From Pseudoflavonifractor sp. 524-17 (GTDB lineage: Bacteria; Bacillota; Clostridia; Oscillospirales; Oscillospiraceae), in NCBI RefSeq assembly GCF_009935845.1, contig NZ_QWEK01000006.1, positions 62,001 through 126,000 of the forward strand: a stretch of DNA of 64,000 bases, given 5' to 3'. The translations under genes and the position numbers were made by a program. The notes under the pieces were generated by a model, which had not been told where the DNA came from, did no database searches, and saw nothing but the letters and a program-made list of their open reading frames with translations. This document shows positions 49,490 to 59,422 of this stretch, piece after piece (the stretch's first letter is position 1; the number at the start of each line of letters is the position of its first letter).

Positions 49490-50581
49490 ATGTCTGGCAG
49501 GATTTTCCAGAGCATTGTGCTTCAGATGAAGGACAGTACGGACCGGGCAATCGGCGTGATCGACTCCGAGGGTACGGTGGTGGCCTGCAATGAGCTGAGC
49601 TGTATCGGGGAACGCTGGCCCGCGGTGGTAGAGGCGGTGAACCGGGGAGAGGGCAGCCCCGTGGCCTATGAGGGGCGCACATTCAAGTCCCTGACCGGCT
49701 GGGGATATCAGTTTGACTACGCCGCCTTTGTGCGGGGGGACGACGCAGAGGCCAAGCTGGTCTGCTCCATGGCGGCGGTGGCCCTAAACGGCGCCAAGGC
49801 CTACTATGAGGAGAAAAACGATAAGGCGACCTTCATTAAAAATATTATCTCGGACAATATCCTGCTGGGCGACATCTATATTCGTGCCAAGGAGCTGCAT
49901 TTCATCTCCGAGGTCCCCCGGGCGGTCTTTCTCATCCGCCAGGTGGAGAGCAGCGAGGTAGCGGCCATTGACACGGTGCAGGGTATGTTCCCCGACAAGC
50001 AGGCGGATTTCGTCCTGTCCATCAGCGAGACGGATATGGCCCTGATCAAGCAGCTCAACGAGGGGACGGAGGGCAAGGACCTGTACAAAATCGCCCGCCA
50101 GGTGGAGGAGACCTTGGCTGAGGAGCTCAACATCAAGGTAGTGGTGGGGATCGGCACGGTGGTGGGCCATATCCGGGATTTGGCCAGGGCCTATAAGGAG
50201 GCGCAGGCCGCCATCGACGTGGGTAAGGTCTTCGATACAGAGAAGACCATCATCAATTTTGAGAATCTGGGAATCGGACGGCTGATCTACCAGCTGCCTA
50301 CCACCCTGTGCGAAATGTTTTTGCAGGAGGTTTTTAAGAAAAACCCCATTGACGCGCTGGATCAGGAAACCTTGTTTACCATCAATAAGTTCTTTGAAAA
50401 TAATCTGAACGTCTCGGAGACTGCCCGCAAGCTCTTTGTCCACCGGAATACGCTGGTCTACCGGCTGGAGAAGATCAAAAAGCTCACTGGCCTGGATCTG
50501 CGGGAGTTCGACGACGCCATTACCTTCAAGGTGGCGCTGATGGTCAAGAAATATCTGATCTCCCGCAATATTGACAGCTGA
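49490..50581 (+). CDS. PucR/CdaR-type transcriptional regulator
   Basis: The 363-residue protein has an N-terminal sensory region with IGVIDSEGTVVACNE, a GGDEF-like middle (VVVGIGTVVGHIRDLARAYK) and the C-terminal PucR HTH (NNLNVSETARKLFVHRNTLV). It lies 115 bases upstream of ftsE on the same strand. The metabolite sensed is unknown; a link with division or cell-wall genes is only positional. ATG 49490 follows AAGGGGGCAATCAA. Confidence 0.85.
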   Translation: MSGRIFQSIVLQMKDSTDRAIGVIDSEGTVVACNELSCIGERWPAVVEAVNRGEGSPVAYEGRTFKSLTGWGYQFDYAAFVRGDDAEAKLVCSMAAVALNGAKAYYEEKNDKATFIKNIISDNILLGDIYIRAKELHFISEVPRAVFLIRQVESSEVAAIDTVQGMFPDKQADFVLSISETDMALIKQLNEGTEGKDLYKIARQVEETLAEELNIKVVVGIGTVVGHIRDLARAYKEAQAAIDVGKVFDTEKTIINFENLGIGRLIYQLPTTLCEMFLQEVFKKNPIDALDQETLFTINKFFENNLNVSETARKLFVHRNTLVYRLEKIKKLTGLDLREFDDAITFKVALMVKKYLISRNIDS

Positions 50582-50696
50582 GGCTTTCATAGATTATCAT
50601 ACAGAGACAGACAATCCGGCGACGGATGATGCAGAATGCAGAAGGAGAGAATGGTTCTGTATTCTGCATTCTTTACGTATCATTTAAGGGGTTATT

Positions 50697-51386
50697 ATGA
50701 TTCGCTTTATCGATGTCTATAAATCCTACGACAACGGGACAAAGGCCCTCAAGGGAATTTCCATGCGCATTGACGATGGGGAGTTTGCCTTCCTGGTTGG
50801 GCCCTCCGGGTCAGGCAAATCCACCATTATCAAGCTCATTACCGCCGAGGTAGCCCCCAGCGAGGGGCGTCTGATGGTCAACGGTTATAATCTGAACACC
50901 ATCCCGCCCAGACAGGTGCCCCATATGCGCCGCACCCTGGGGGTTATCTTTCAGGACTTCCGCCTGATTGAGAAGAAGAGTATTTATGAAAACCTGACCT
51001 TCGCCATGCGGGTGGTGGGCGCCTCCCCACGGGAGATCAAAAAGCGGGTGGCCTACGTGCTGGAGCTGGTGGGTCTGGAGGCCAAGGCCGACCGCCGGCC
51101 GGACGAGCTGTCCGGGGGCGAGCAGCAGCGGGTGGCCATCGCCCGGGCCCTGGTGAACAACCCCAGCATGATCATCGCCGACGAGCCAACAGGAAACCTG
51201 GACCCACAGCGTTCCCTGGAGATTATGATGCTGCTGGAGAAGATCAACGAGCTGGGGACCACCGTGCTGGTGGTGACACATGAAAAGGAACTGGTCAACC
51301 GCTTTGCCAAGCGGGTGATTGCCATAGAGAACGGACGTATCATCAGCGACGGATTGGGTGGGTATTACAACAATGAGACGATTTAA
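50697..51386 (+). CDS. ftsE: Cell division ABC transporter ATP-binding protein FtsE
   Basis: The 229-residue ATPase has Walker [11 protein letters not shown]-loop region [20 protein letters not shown], signature [15 protein letters not shown] and Walker [13 protein letters not shown]. With FtsX it activates peptidoglycan hydrolases at the septum or side wall. Starts with ATG 50697 after AAGGGGTTATT. Its end overlaps ftsX by 14 bases. Confidence 0.95.
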   Translation: MIRFIDVYKSYDNGTKALKGISMRIDDGEFAFLVGPSGSGKSTIIKLITAEVAPSEGRLMVNGYNLNTIPPRQVPHMRRTLGVIFQDFRLIEKKSIYENLTFAMRVVGASPREIKKRVAYVLELVGLEAKADRRPDELSGGEQQRVAIARALVNNPSMIIADEPTGNLDPQRSLEIMMLLEKINELGTTVLVVTHEKELVNRFAKRVIAIENGRIISDGLGGYYNNETI

Positions 51387-52260
51387 TCACGGCTACTTTT
51401 TTATGGAGGGCTTTCGGAGCATCTTCACCCATGGGCTGATGTCCTTCGCCGCCCTGTGTATGATTATCTGCTGTCTGCTTATTATGGGATCCTTCTCTCT
51501 GGTGGCGGTAAATCTGGACAATATGTGGGGCCGCTACGAGCAGCAGAACGAGTTTCTGGCCTTTGTGGAGGAGACTTATGACGACGCCCAGTCCCGGGGG
51601 CTGGAAAGACAGATTTTAGCAATCCCAAATGTGAAATCGGTGAAGTTTGAGAGCAAAGGAGAGGCCAAGATCGCCTTTGCCGAGGGAAAAGAGGAGAATG
51701 ACCTCTACAACTCCCTGCCGGACGAGGTCTTCCGGGACCGGTATCACATTAAGGTGGACGACCTGGAGCAGCTGACCGCCACGGTGGCCCAGGTGGAGGC
51801 CGTCCCCGGCGTGGCGGATACCAGCGCCGCCCCTAAGATTGCCCAGGGTTTTGTGGTGGTGCGCAATATCGCCTCCGGCGTGGCCATCATTCTGGTGAGC
51901 ATCCTGCTGCTGGTGTCCCTGTTTATCATCACCAACACCATCAAGCTGGCCACCTTCAACCGCCGGGAGGAGATCGCCATTATGAAGATGTGCGGCGCCA
52001 CCAACAGCTTTGTCCGCTGGCCCTTTGTGTTTGAGGGGCTGATTATCGGCGTCACCGGGGCGTTGCTCTCCTTTTTCATGCAGTGGGGCATCTATACGCT
52101 GATCAGCAGGGCCATTACCGGGTCAGATACCATGCGTCTGATCACGGTGCTCCCCTTCGGAGGCATGGCCGGCAATGTACTGATTGTATTTTTGGTTACC
52201 GGCTTTGTGATCGGCGTGGGAGGCAGTGTACTGGCCATCCGCCGGTTCCTTCAGGTTTAA
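51373..52260 (+). CDS. ftsX: Cell division ABC transporter permease FtsX
   Basis: The 295-residue protein has four membrane segments: one at about 25-45, an extracellular loop of about 120 residues, then three near the C-terminus (VAIILVSILLLVSLFIITNT; GLIIGVTGALLSFFM; VLIVFLVTGFVIGVGG), with the FtsX segment EEIAIMKMCGATNSFVRWPF. Partner of FtsE. The M23 peptidase following is a plausible target of FtsEX activation. Confidence 0.94.
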   Translation: MRRFNHGYFFMEGFRSIFTHGLMSFAALCMIICCLLIMGSFSLVAVNLDNMWGRYEQQNEFLAFVEETYDDAQSRGLERQILAIPNVKSVKFESKGEAKIAFAEGKEENDLYNSLPDEVFRDRYHIKVDDLEQLTATVAQVEAVPGVADTSAAPKIAQGFVVVRNIASGVAIILVSILLLVSLFIITNTIKLATFNRREEIAIMKMCGATNSFVRWPFVFEGLIIGVTGALLSFFMQWGIYTLISRAITGSDTMRLITVLPFGGMAGNVLIVFLVTGFVIGVGGSVLAIRRFLQV

Positions 52261-52277
52261 AGAATAGGAGAGACAGA

Positions 52278-53540
52278 ATGGCGACAAAGGGACACAACAG
52301 AAAGCCTGCAAAGCCCAGAAAAGATAAGCGGAAGGTTTTAAGCGCGGTGCTGGCGCTGCTGTTGGCGCTGGTGCTTATCCTGCCCATGCTGACCATGGTA
52401 CTGGGGAGCGCCGGGGCGGTGACTCAGTCGGAGATTGATCGGCTGAAGGAGGAGCGGCAGGCCTCCCGAGACCGGCAGCAGGCGCTTCAGTCCGAGCTGG
52501 CGGACATCCGGGCGGACCAGGCCGCCGCGGAGAAGCGGCGGAATATTTTGCTCCAGGAGCTGGACGCCATCCAGGATGAGATTGACAACATCGACCTTCA
52601 GATCGCCTACTATGACCAGGAGATCGCCAAAAAGGAAGTGGAGCAGGCCGAGGCGGAGGAACGGGAGCAGGCCCAGTTTGAGCTGTTCTGCCGCCGGGTG
52701 CGGGCCATGGAGGAGGAGGGAGAGACCTCCTATTGGGCGGTGATCTTCGAGGCAAAGGATTTTTCCGACCTGCTCAGCCGGATTGCCGATATCGACCAGA
52801 TTATGGCCTATGACGACGCGGTGATGGACGAGCTTATCGCCATTCGGGAGGAGATTGTCCGCATCCGGGAGGAGTTGGAGGCCAGCCGTGCGGAGCAGCA
52901 GCGTATCCGGGGCGAAAAAGAACAGGCCAAGGCCAACCAGGAGAGCAAGGTCAAAGAGGTTGAGGCTCTGTTGGAGGAGATCAACGCTGATGAGGAGAAG
53001 GTCAACGCCGCCCTGAACGCGGAAAAAGCCGCCGAGGCCAAGGTAGACGCCGAGATCTCCCAGAAGCAGAAGCAGATGGAGGCGGAGCGGGAGAAGAACA
53101 ATGTGGTGCTGGACCCCGGCGGAGACTATATGTGGCCCCTGCCCGGACACTACCGGCTGACCTCCAAGTTCGGCTATCGTATTCATCCCATCTCCCACCG
53201 GCCACAGAGCCATACCGGCACGGACATCCCCGCCCCCGCCGGTACCCCTATCCTGGCCGCCAAGGGGGGACAGGTGATCACTTCTGCCCGTCATAGCTCC
53301 TATGGCAATTATGTGGTCATTGACCATGGCGGCGGCAACTCCACGCTTTACGCCCACATGAGCAGCCGGGCGGTGTCCGAGGGACAGATGGTGAGCCAGG
53401 GGCAGGTCATCGGCTACGTGGGCACCACCGGATCCTCCACCGGCAACCACCTCCACCTGGAGGTGCGGGTGAACTACAGCCGGGTGGACCCGGAGCGGTG
53501 CTTCCCCGGCCTGTACAATTCCTTCGTCCGGGCCTATTAG
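52278..53540 (+). CDS. M23 peptidase with coiled coil (EnvC/PcsB-like hydrolase partner of FtsEX)
   Basis: The 420-residue product has a membrane anchor or signal (VLSAVLALLLALVLILPMLT) and two long coiled coils between about 50 and 270. A C-terminal LytM/M23 domain with zinc ligands in HTGTDIPAPAG and HLHLEVRVN and GNYVVIDHGGG follows. It would cleave peptidoglycan crosslinks. Coiled coil and gene order match FtsEX-controlled hydrolases such as EnvC or PcsB. ATG 52278 after AGGAGAGACAGA. Confidence 0.92.
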   Translation: MATKGHNRKPAKPRKDKRKVLSAVLALLLALVLILPMLTMVLGSAGAVTQSEIDRLKEERQASRDRQQALQSELADIRADQAAAEKRRNILLQELDAIQDEIDNIDLQIAYYDQEIAKKEVEQAEAEEREQAQFELFCRRVRAMEEEGETSYWAVIFEAKDFSDLLSRIADIDQIMAYDDAVMDELIAIREEIVRIREELEASRAEQQRIRGEKEQAKANQESKVKEVEALLEEINADEEKVNAALNAEKAAEAKVDAEISQKQKQMEAEREKNNVVLDPGGDYMWPLPGHYRLTSKFGYRIHPISHRPQSHTGTDIPAPAGTPILAAKGGQVITSARHSSYGNYVVIDHGGGNSTLYAHMSSRAVSEGQMVSQGQVIGYVGTTGSSTGNHLHLEVRVNYSRVDPERCFPGLYNSFVRAY

Positions 53541-53560
53541 CCCAACAGGCGGCATAGCAT

Positions 53561-53597
53561 AGACGCAGAGGGGAGATCGCTTCCCTCTGCGTCTTTC
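53561..53597 (+). terminator. Terminator of the ftsEX-peptidase operon
   Basis: AGACGCAGAGGGGA and TCCCTCTGCGTCT stem followed by TTCC. Confidence 0.8.
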
Positions 53598-53623
53598 CAT
53601 ATTATCCAAAAGGAGCGCGGCAT

Positions 53624-54817
53624 ATGAGACAAAGAGAAAAAGAGCGGCGGCGGTTTGGGCCGGCGGCGCTGGCGGTCACTGCGGCAACCACTTTTTTAAT
53701 CACTCTGGCGGCGGTGGTTTTGGCGGCGTGGCTGTTCATCGGACCGGACGGCCTTACCCTTCTGAGCGGCTTTGGGGTGATCCGCACCCAGTTCGTGGGG
53801 GAGTACGACCAGGAAGAGGGGATCGACATGGCGCTGTCCGGCCTGGTGGCGGGGACCGGGGACCGGTGGTCCTACTACCTGAACCGGGAGCGCTATGCGT
53901 CTGAGCGGGAGCGCCGGGAGAACATCTATGTGGGCATCGGCGTTACTGTGGACTACAGCCGGGAGGAGGGGGTGACCATCCAGAGCGTCACTCCCGGCGG
54001 CCCAGCGGAGGCGGCGGGCCTGAAGGCAGGAGAGGTCATCACCGCGGTGGACGGCGTCTCCATCGCCGGAGACGCCCGGCAGGAGGCGGTGGAGCGCATC
54101 CAGGGCAAGGAGGGCACGCAGGTGGTCCTCTCCCTCCTGGCGCCGGACGGGAGCCGGCGGGAGGTGACGGTGTGCCGGGGGCGGATTGAGACCGACCCGG
54201 TGGCCTATGAGCTGCTGGACGGCGGCGTAGGGTACATCCAGGTGAAAAACTTCTTCCGCCGCAGCGCGGAGCAGGTGGAAGCGGCGGCCCAGGCCCTCCG
54301 GGACCAGGGGGCGACGGCTCTGATCTTCGACATGCGCAACAACAGCGGCGGTTATCTGGATGAGCTGATCCCCATGCTGGACGCCCTGCTGCCGGAGGGG
54401 CCCATCTTCCGCACCCGGAGCAACCGGGGGAAGGAGGAGGTCTACCAGTCCGACGACAGGTGTGTGGATCTGCCTATGGCGGTACTGGTGAATGAGAGCA
54501 CCTACAGCGCGGCAGAGATCTTTGCCGCCGAGCTCCGGGAGCGGGGGGCGGCGGTGATTGTGGGGGTGCCTACCAGCGGAAAAGGGTATTCTCAGCAGAT
54601 CTTTCCCCTGCCCAACGGCGGCGCGCTGGGCATCTCCACTGCGGAGTACTTCACCGGGGAGGGAACCTCCCTTGTGGGTACCGGCCTGACCCTGGATCAG
54701 GAGATCGCACTGTCCGAGGAGGACGATGCGCAGCAGAAGGCCGGCACGCTGCCCAAGGAAAAGGACTGGCAGCTCCAGGCGGCTCTGGCTTTGCTGAATC
54801 CAGACGCCAAGGTGTGA
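53624..54817 (+). CDS. S41 family C-terminal processing peptidase with PDZ domain (CtpA-like)
   Basis: 397 residues: one N-terminal membrane anchor (VTAATTFLITLAAVVLAAWL), a PDZ domain (GIGVTVDYSREEGVTIQSVT; GGPAEAAGLKAGEVITAVDG) and the S41 core with FDMRNNSGGYLDEL, catalytic Ser in NESTYSAAEIFA and Lys in TSGKGYSQQ. It degrades or processes proteins outside the membrane. Follows the M23 peptidase, a conserved neighbourhood. ATG 53624 after AAAAGGAGCGCGGCAT. Confidence 0.92.
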   Translation: MRQREKERRRFGPAALAVTAATTFLITLAAVVLAAWLFIGPDGLTLLSGFGVIRTQFVGEYDQEEGIDMALSGLVAGTGDRWSYYLNRERYASERERRENIYVGIGVTVDYSREEGVTIQSVTPGGPAEAAGLKAGEVITAVDGVSIAGDARQEAVERIQGKEGTQVVLSLLAPDGSRREVTVCRGRIETDPVAYELLDGGVGYIQVKNFFRRSAEQVEAAAQALRDQGATALIFDMRNNSGGYLDELIPMLDALLPEGPIFRTRSNRGKEEVYQSDDRCVDLPMAVLVNESTYSAAEIFAAELRERGAAVIVGVPTSGKGYSQQIFPLPNGGALGISTAEYFTGEGTSLVGTGLTLDQEIALSEEDDAQQKAGTLPKEKDWQLQAALALLNPDAKV

Positions 54818-54905
54818 GCGTGAGGACCAGTATTTTTCTGACAGGAGGCCCAATCAGGCATAGGATCGCCCAGAGCGGCATATCCTTGGGGCGAGGTGAG
54901 GGCAG

Positions 54906-55664
54906 ATGATCGGATGGTTGCTGCCGGAGGAGCGCAGAGGGTGGCGAATCCGGCTGGAAGAGGACCGGACAGAGGGCATTCGGTTGCTGCGGGCCTCCAT
55001 TCCCCTCCGCCCAGGGGGGGATAAGGCCATTCAAGCCAGACAGATTGCCAGAGCAGCCCTCCGGCTGCGGGGGCGGGGCTGCCGCCGGGCGGTGGCCCCG
55101 CCAGGCTTCGGCCAGTGGGACGCAGTACAGGCGGGGGGACTTGCCCAGGTAGATTTGGGGCCGATGTGTCAGTCTCTGGCGGCACCGTTGGCTCTGCGCT
55201 GCCTGGCGCTGCGGGGCATTCCGGCGGATCAGGCAGTGGTGGCGCTGCGGGGGCGGCGGGTGAACCGCTGGCTGTTTGAAACCGCCGGCGCCCTGTGCCC
55301 CCTGGTGCGCAATCTGGTACTGGCGGCGGACGACGGCGGGGAGGATTTGACCCGCTGGCTGGAGGGGGAGTACGGCCTGCCCGGCCTGCGGGATCCGGCC
55401 CAAGCCCACCTGTGCCTCCACTTCTCTGTGCCGGTTCAGCCGCCGGGGAAGGAGGATCTGGTGCTGTGTGGGCCGGCGCCTGTGCTGGGGCCGGTGGCGC
55501 TGCGGTGCAGGCGGGCAGAGCATCCCGGGATAGACCCGTTGGCCCTCCTTGGCCTCCTCTGGGAGGAGGGAAAGGTGAAGAGAGAGGAAATAGAAATAAT
55601 TTCCAACTCCTCGCGGGAATCACTTGACAGAAAAGGACAAACTACCTATAATAGAGAACTGTGA
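54906..55664 (+). CDS. Unknown 252-residue protein between the S41 peptidase gene and greA
   Basis: No family recognised. Ala, Leu and Arg-rich: RLLRASIPLRPGGDKAIQAR, GRGCRRAVAPPGFGQWDAVQ, VNRWLFETAGALCPLVRNLV, ALLGLLWEEGKVKREE. No signal peptide or membrane segment. AGGTGAGGGCAG precedes ATG 54906. Coding bias is the same as neighbours, so it is a real gene. The greA promoter lies inside its 3' end. Confidence 0.65.
   Translation: MIGWLLPEERRGWRIRLEEDRTEGIRLLRASIPLRPGGDKAIQARQIARAALRLRGRGCRRAVAPPGFGQWDAVQAGGLAQVDLGPMCQSLAAPLALRCLALRGIPADQAVVALRGRRVNRWLFETAGALCPLVRNLVLAADDGGEDLTRWLEGEYGLPGLRDPAQAHLCLHFSVPVQPPGKEDLVLCGPAPVLGPVALRCRRAEHPGIDPLALLGLLWEEGKVKREEIEIISNSSRESLDRKGQTTYNREL
55624..55652 (+). 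promoter_or_regulatory. Promoter of greA-lysS
   Basis: TTGACA (55624-55629), 17-base spacer, TATAAT (55647-55652): a consensus sigma-A promoter inside the end of the upstream gene. Confidence 0.85.
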
Positions 55665-55787
55665 AAAAGCAGACTCAATTTAGGAAGAGCCGGAATAGGT
55701 CTCAGACAGGCGGTTTTATCCACGGTTTGGGCCGGAAACGGCTCGTTTCTCATATTTCCAGCGAAAAGAAAGGTGTGCACAGAGAAA

Positions 55788-56267
55788 ATGGCAAAGGAAT
55801 ACAAGCTGAGCCCGGAGCGTTTTGAGGAGCTGAAGGAGGAGCTCAATTACCTGAAGACAGTGCGGGAGAAGGAAGTGGCGGAACAGATCAAGGAAGCCCG
55901 CTCTTTCGGCGACCTGAGCGAGAACAGCGAATACGACGAGGCCAAAAACGAGCAGGGCAAGCTCTACTCCCGGATTGCCCAGGTGGAGGAGATTCTGGGC
56001 AACTGCGTGATTATTGAGGATGAGCACAACGAGGACCACACCGTCGTCCGTCTGGGCAGCCGCATCCGGGCCCTGGACAAGGAGTTTGACGAGGAAGTGG
56101 AGTACGAGATCGTGGGCTCTCAGGAAGCCGACCCCATGAACGGCCGAATCTCGGAGGACTCTCCCTTTGGCAAGGCGCTGCTGGGCAAGAGCATCGGGGA
56201 CGATGTGGAGGTCGAGGCCCCGGCAGGCACCGTGCGCTACCGGATTCTGGATATCCAGAAGGCATAA
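55788..56267 (+). CDS. greA: Transcription elongation factor GreA
   Basis: 159 residues, standard size. N-terminal coiled coil with EARSFGDLSENSEYDEAKNE (the tip acidic residues insert in the polymerase channel) and C-terminal FKBP-like domain ending SPFGKALLGKSIGDDVEVEA. It rescues backtracked polymerase. ATG 55788 chosen by family start MAKEYKLS. Forms an operon with lysS, 20 bases away. Confidence 0.95.
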   Translation: MAKEYKLSPERFEELKEELNYLKTVREKEVAEQIKEARSFGDLSENSEYDEAKNEQGKLYSRIAQVEEILGNCVIIEDEHNEDHTVVRLGSRIRALDKEFDEEVEYEIVGSQEADPMNGRISEDSPFGKALLGKSIGDDVEVEAPAGTVRYRILDIQKA

Positions 56268-56287
56268 AAAAGTGAGGATGTGTACCA

Positions 56288-57787
56288 ATGAGTGAAGAAA
56301 AGAACCTCCCCCAGCAGGAGCCCTCTGTGTCCGAGCTGCTGCAAATCCGCCGCGACAAGCTGAGAGAGCTTCAGGACGCGGGACAGGATCCCTTCCATAC
56401 CACCCGCTTCCTCGTGGATGCCCACAGCCAGGAGATCAAAGACGGCTTCGACACCTTGGAGGGCCAGTGCAAGTCCGTCGCCGGCCGGCTGATGTCCAAG
56501 CGGGGGATGGGCAAGGCCATGTTCTGCGATTTGCAGGACGGCCAGGGCCGCATCCAGATCTATGTGCGCATTGACGAGCTGGGGGAGGAGGCGTTCGCCC
56601 AGTTCAAAAAGGTAGACATCGGCGATATTGTAGGGGTAGAGGGCGAGGTGTTCCGCACCAAGCGGGGGGAGATCTCCGTGAAAGCCCATTCGGTGATGCT
56701 GCTGTCCAAGTCCCTGCGCCCCCTGCCGGAGAAGTTCCACGGCCTAACCGATCGGGAGACCCGCTACCGCCAGCGGTATGTGGATCTGATCATGAACCCG
56801 GAGGTGCGGCGGACTTTTGTGGTGCGCTCCAAGTTCATTAAGCATGTGCGTGATTTCCTGGACGGGCGGGACTTTATGGAGGTGGAGACCCCGGTGCTCA
56901 ATACCATTTCCGGCGGCGCCACCGCCCGGCCCTTCATCACCCACCACAACACTCTGGACATCGACATGTACATGCGCATCGCCACCGAGCTGCCCCTGAA
57001 GCGGCTGGTGGTGGGGGGTATGGAGCGGGTATACGAGATCGGCCGCATCTTCCGCAATGAGGGTATGGATCCCAAACATAACCCGGAGTTTACCACGGTA
57101 GAGCTCTACCAGGCCTATGCCAACTTCAACGATATGATGGACCTGTTTGAGGAGCTGCTCTCCTCCGCCGCTGAGAAGATTCTGGGGACCTACCAGGTGG
57201 AGTGGCAGGGGGAGCGCATCGACCTCACCCCCGGCTGGCCCCGGCTGGCCATGTACGAGGCGGTGAAGCAGTACACCGGCCTGGACTTCATGGCGGTGTC
57301 CGGCGATGCTGAGGCGGTGGCACTGGCGGCGTCTATCGGCGTCAAGCTGCCGGAAGGCAAAGAGCCCACCTGGGGCAACGCGCTGTATGAGTGCTTTGAC
57401 CAGCGGGTGGAGGAGAAGCTGATCCAGCCCACCTTTATTACGATGCACCCGGTGGATGTGTCTCCTTTGGCCAAGCGGTCCCCCAAGGACCCCCGGCTGA
57501 CCGAGCGGTTTGAGCTGTTCATCTGCCACAGCGAGATGGGCAACGCCTTCTCCGAGCTCAACGACCCTATTGACCAGCGCGCCCGCTTCCAGAAGGAAGT
57601 GGAGGCCCGTGCCAAGGGGGACGACGAGGCCGGTATGATGGACGAGGACTATATTACCGCCTTGGAGTACGGCCTGCCTCCCACGGGCGGCCTGGGGATC
57701 GGCATTGACCGCTGTGTTATGATGCTGACCAACAGCGACTCCATCCGGGATGTAATTTTGTTCCCCACCATGAAGCCGCTGGATTAG
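56288..57787 (+). CDS. lysS: Lysyl-tRNA synthetase, class II
   Basis: 499 residues. OB-fold anticodon domain ([20 protein letters not shown]), class II motif 1 ([18 protein letters not shown]), motif 2 ([17 protein letters not shown]) and motif 3 ([19 protein letters not shown]). It charges tRNA-Lys. Full length. The stop codon overlaps the beginning of a repeat A copy. Confidence 0.97.
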   Translation: MSEEKNLPQQEPSVSELLQIRRDKLRELQDAGQDPFHTTRFLVDAHSQEIKDGFDTLEGQCKSVAGRLMSKRGMGKAMFCDLQDGQGRIQIYVRIDELGEEAFAQFKKVDIGDIVGVEGEVFRTKRGEISVKAHSVMLLSKSLRPLPEKFHGLTDRETRYRQRYVDLIMNPEVRRTFVVRSKFIKHVRDFLDGRDFMEVETPVLNTISGGATARPFITHHNTLDIDMYMRIATELPLKRLVVGGMERVYEIGRIFRNEGMDPKHNPEFTTVELYQAYANFNDMMDLFEELLSSAAEKILGTYQVEWQGERIDLTPGWPRLAMYEAVKQYTGLDFMAVSGDAEAVALAASIGVKLPEGKEPTWGNALYECFDQRVEEKLIQPTFITMHPVDVSPLAKRSPKDPRLTERFELFICHSEMGNAFSELNDPIDQRARFQKEVEARAKGDDEAGMMDEDYITALEYGLPPTGGLGIGIDRCVMMLTNSDSIRDVILFPTMKPLD

Positions 57788-57815
57788 GCCTTGTTTGAAA
57801 AATGGCAATATGCTC
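57784..57815 (+). repeat. Dispersed repeat family A, copy 3
   Basis: TTAGGCCTTGTTTGAAAAAT then GGCAATATGC. The surrounding block 57784-57892 begins TTAGGC and ends TTTGCCTAGA, giving short inverted ends. Confidence 0.55.
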
Positions 57816-57848
57816 AGCGGCGAGATATTTTTTCGCCAGGCTTGGGAC

Positions 57849-57880
57849 GGTTTTCAAAATTTCAAGAAATTTTGAAAACC
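57849..57880 (+). terminator. AT-rich 15-bp perfect hairpin after lysS
   Basis: GGTTTTCAAAATTTC and GAAATTTTGAAAACC separated by two bases. It may end greA-lysS transcription or belong to the repeat A block. Confidence 0.5.
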
Positions 57881-57893
57881 GGTTTGCCTAGAC

Positions 57894-57924
57894 GCGAAAG
57901 GGAACCCTGACGGTTCCCTTTCGC
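57894..57924 (+). terminator. Terminator hairpin upstream of trkH
   Basis: GCGAAAGGGAACC, CTGAC loop, GGTTCCCTTTCGC, then ACTATCCTTTT. Confidence 0.7.
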
Positions 57925-58020
57925 ACTATCCTTTTCTCCGGACCCATTGGTTCACTGGTTTTTGACAGCAGCGGGCTGCGCCCGCTGTGTGTCTGCTTGA
58001 CTGCATAAGGGGGGCGCGCG

Positions 58021-59409
58021 GTGAGAGAAAAGATGGGACTGGGCGGGGTGCGGCGCCTGCGCCTGCTGGGGCGGCGGGGAATCAACCCCACCCGGGTGGT
58101 GGCGGCGTCCTTCGGCTGCATCATTTTGCTGGGGGCCCTGTTGCTGACGCTGCCTGTCGCCTCCCGGAGCGGTGTGAGCGCCGGCTTTTTCACCGGTCTG
58201 TTTACCGCCACGTCGGCCACCTGCGTCACCGGGTTGATTGTGGCGGACACCTGCCTGCAATGGAGCCCCTTTGGCCAGGCGGTGATTTTAATCATGATCC
58301 AGCTGGGCGGCTTGGGCTTTATGACAGTGATCACACTGCTCTCTCTGGCGCTGCACCGGCGCATTGGCCTGTCAGAACGGCTGGTGATGGCCTCCACCTT
58401 TAACCTGAAGGATATGGATGGGGTGGTGCGTATGGTGCGCCACGCGCTGGCAGGCACCTTTCTGCTGGAGGGGATGGGCGCGGTGGTGCTGTCTGTCCGG
58501 ATGATCCCCCGATTTGGCGTGACAGGCGGCCTGTGGCGCGGGATGTTTCACAGCGTGTCCGCCTTCTGCAATGCGGGATTTGACCTGATGGGGGACGCCT
58601 GCGGCGCTTTTTCCAGCGTGACCGGGGTAAACGGGGATCCGGTGATCCTCCTTACCACCGCCGTCCTGGTGGTAGTGGGCGGTCTGGGCTTCTTCGTGTG
58701 GGAGGACATCCTGCGCAGCCGCAGCTGGCGGAAGCTGTCTCTGTACAGCCGTCTGGTGCTGGGGATGACGGCGGCGCTGCTGCTGGGGGGCGCGGTTTTC
58801 TTCTTCTGCGCGGAGTACCGCAATCCGGACACGCTGGGGGCCATGCCTGGGTGGAAGAAGGGGCTAAACGCCCTGTTTCAGTCGGCAACCCTGCGCACGG
58901 CGGGCTTTGACGCCCTGAACCAGGGGAATCTGGGGGAGGGGAGCAAGGCGGTGGCCATTGTGCTGATGCTGGTGGGGGGGAGCTCCGGCTCCACTGCGGG
59001 GGGCATCAAGACTGCCACTCTGGCGGTGCTGCTGCTGGCCTTCCGGGCGGGCCTGCGGGGCCGGGAGCAGGTAACCCTGCGGGGCTGGGCCATCTCCTAC
59101 CGGCAGGTGCTCAGCGCCATGACCCTCACGCTGGTGGTGCTGGCGCTGTTCTTCCTGGGGGCGCTGAGTCTGTCGGGGCTGGAGCGCCTGCCCCTGATTG
59201 ACTGCGCGTTTGAGACGGCCTCCGCCCTGGGGACGGTGGGACTGACCGCCGGCATTACGCCGGGGCTGAGCCGTCCCTCTCAAAGCCTGCTGATTGGGTT
59301 TATGTACCTGGGCCGGGTGGGCATACTGTCCTTCTCTCTGGCGTTTCTGACGGGAAAGCGGCAGACGGCCCGGATCCGGTACCCCGATATGGACATAATG
59401 ATCGGGTAA
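58021..59409 (+). CDS. Potassium uptake protein, TrkH/KtrB family
   Basis: The 462-residue membrane protein has four pore repeats with selectivity segments such as TATSATCVTGL, HSVSAFCNAGFDL, SATLRTAGFDAL and ETASALGTVGLT. Predicted K+ (Na+- or H+-coupled) translocation subunit. GTG 58021 after AAGGGGGGCGCGCG. Paired with the TrkA-type regulator 13 bases downstream. Confidence 0.92.
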   Translation: MREKMGLGGVRRLRLLGRRGINPTRVVAASFGCIILLGALLLTLPVASRSGVSAGFFTGLFTATSATCVTGLIVADTCLQWSPFGQAVILIMIQLGGLGFMTVITLLSLALHRRIGLSERLVMASTFNLKDMDGVVRMVRHALAGTFLLEGMGAVVLSVRMIPRFGVTGGLWRGMFHSVSAFCNAGFDLMGDACGAFSSVTGVNGDPVILLTTAVLVVVGGLGFFVWEDILRSRSWRKLSLYSRLVLGMTAALLLGGAVFFFCAEYRNPDTLGAMPGWKKGLNALFQSATLRTAGFDALNQGNLGEGSKAVAIVLMLVGGSSGSTAGGIKTATLAVLLLAFRAGLRGREQVTLRGWAISYRQVLSAMTLTLVVLALFFLGALSLSGLERLPLIDCAFETASALGTVGLTAGITPGLSRPSQSLLIGFMYLGRVGILSFSLAFLTGKRQTARIRYPDMDIMIG

Positions 59410-59422
59410 AAAGGAGTAGCGT

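Noticed and set aside
52338-53609. Minus-strand frame of 423 codons opposite the M23 peptidase
   Set aside because: Low-complexity Leu/Gly/Val-rich shadow of the coiled-coil gene.
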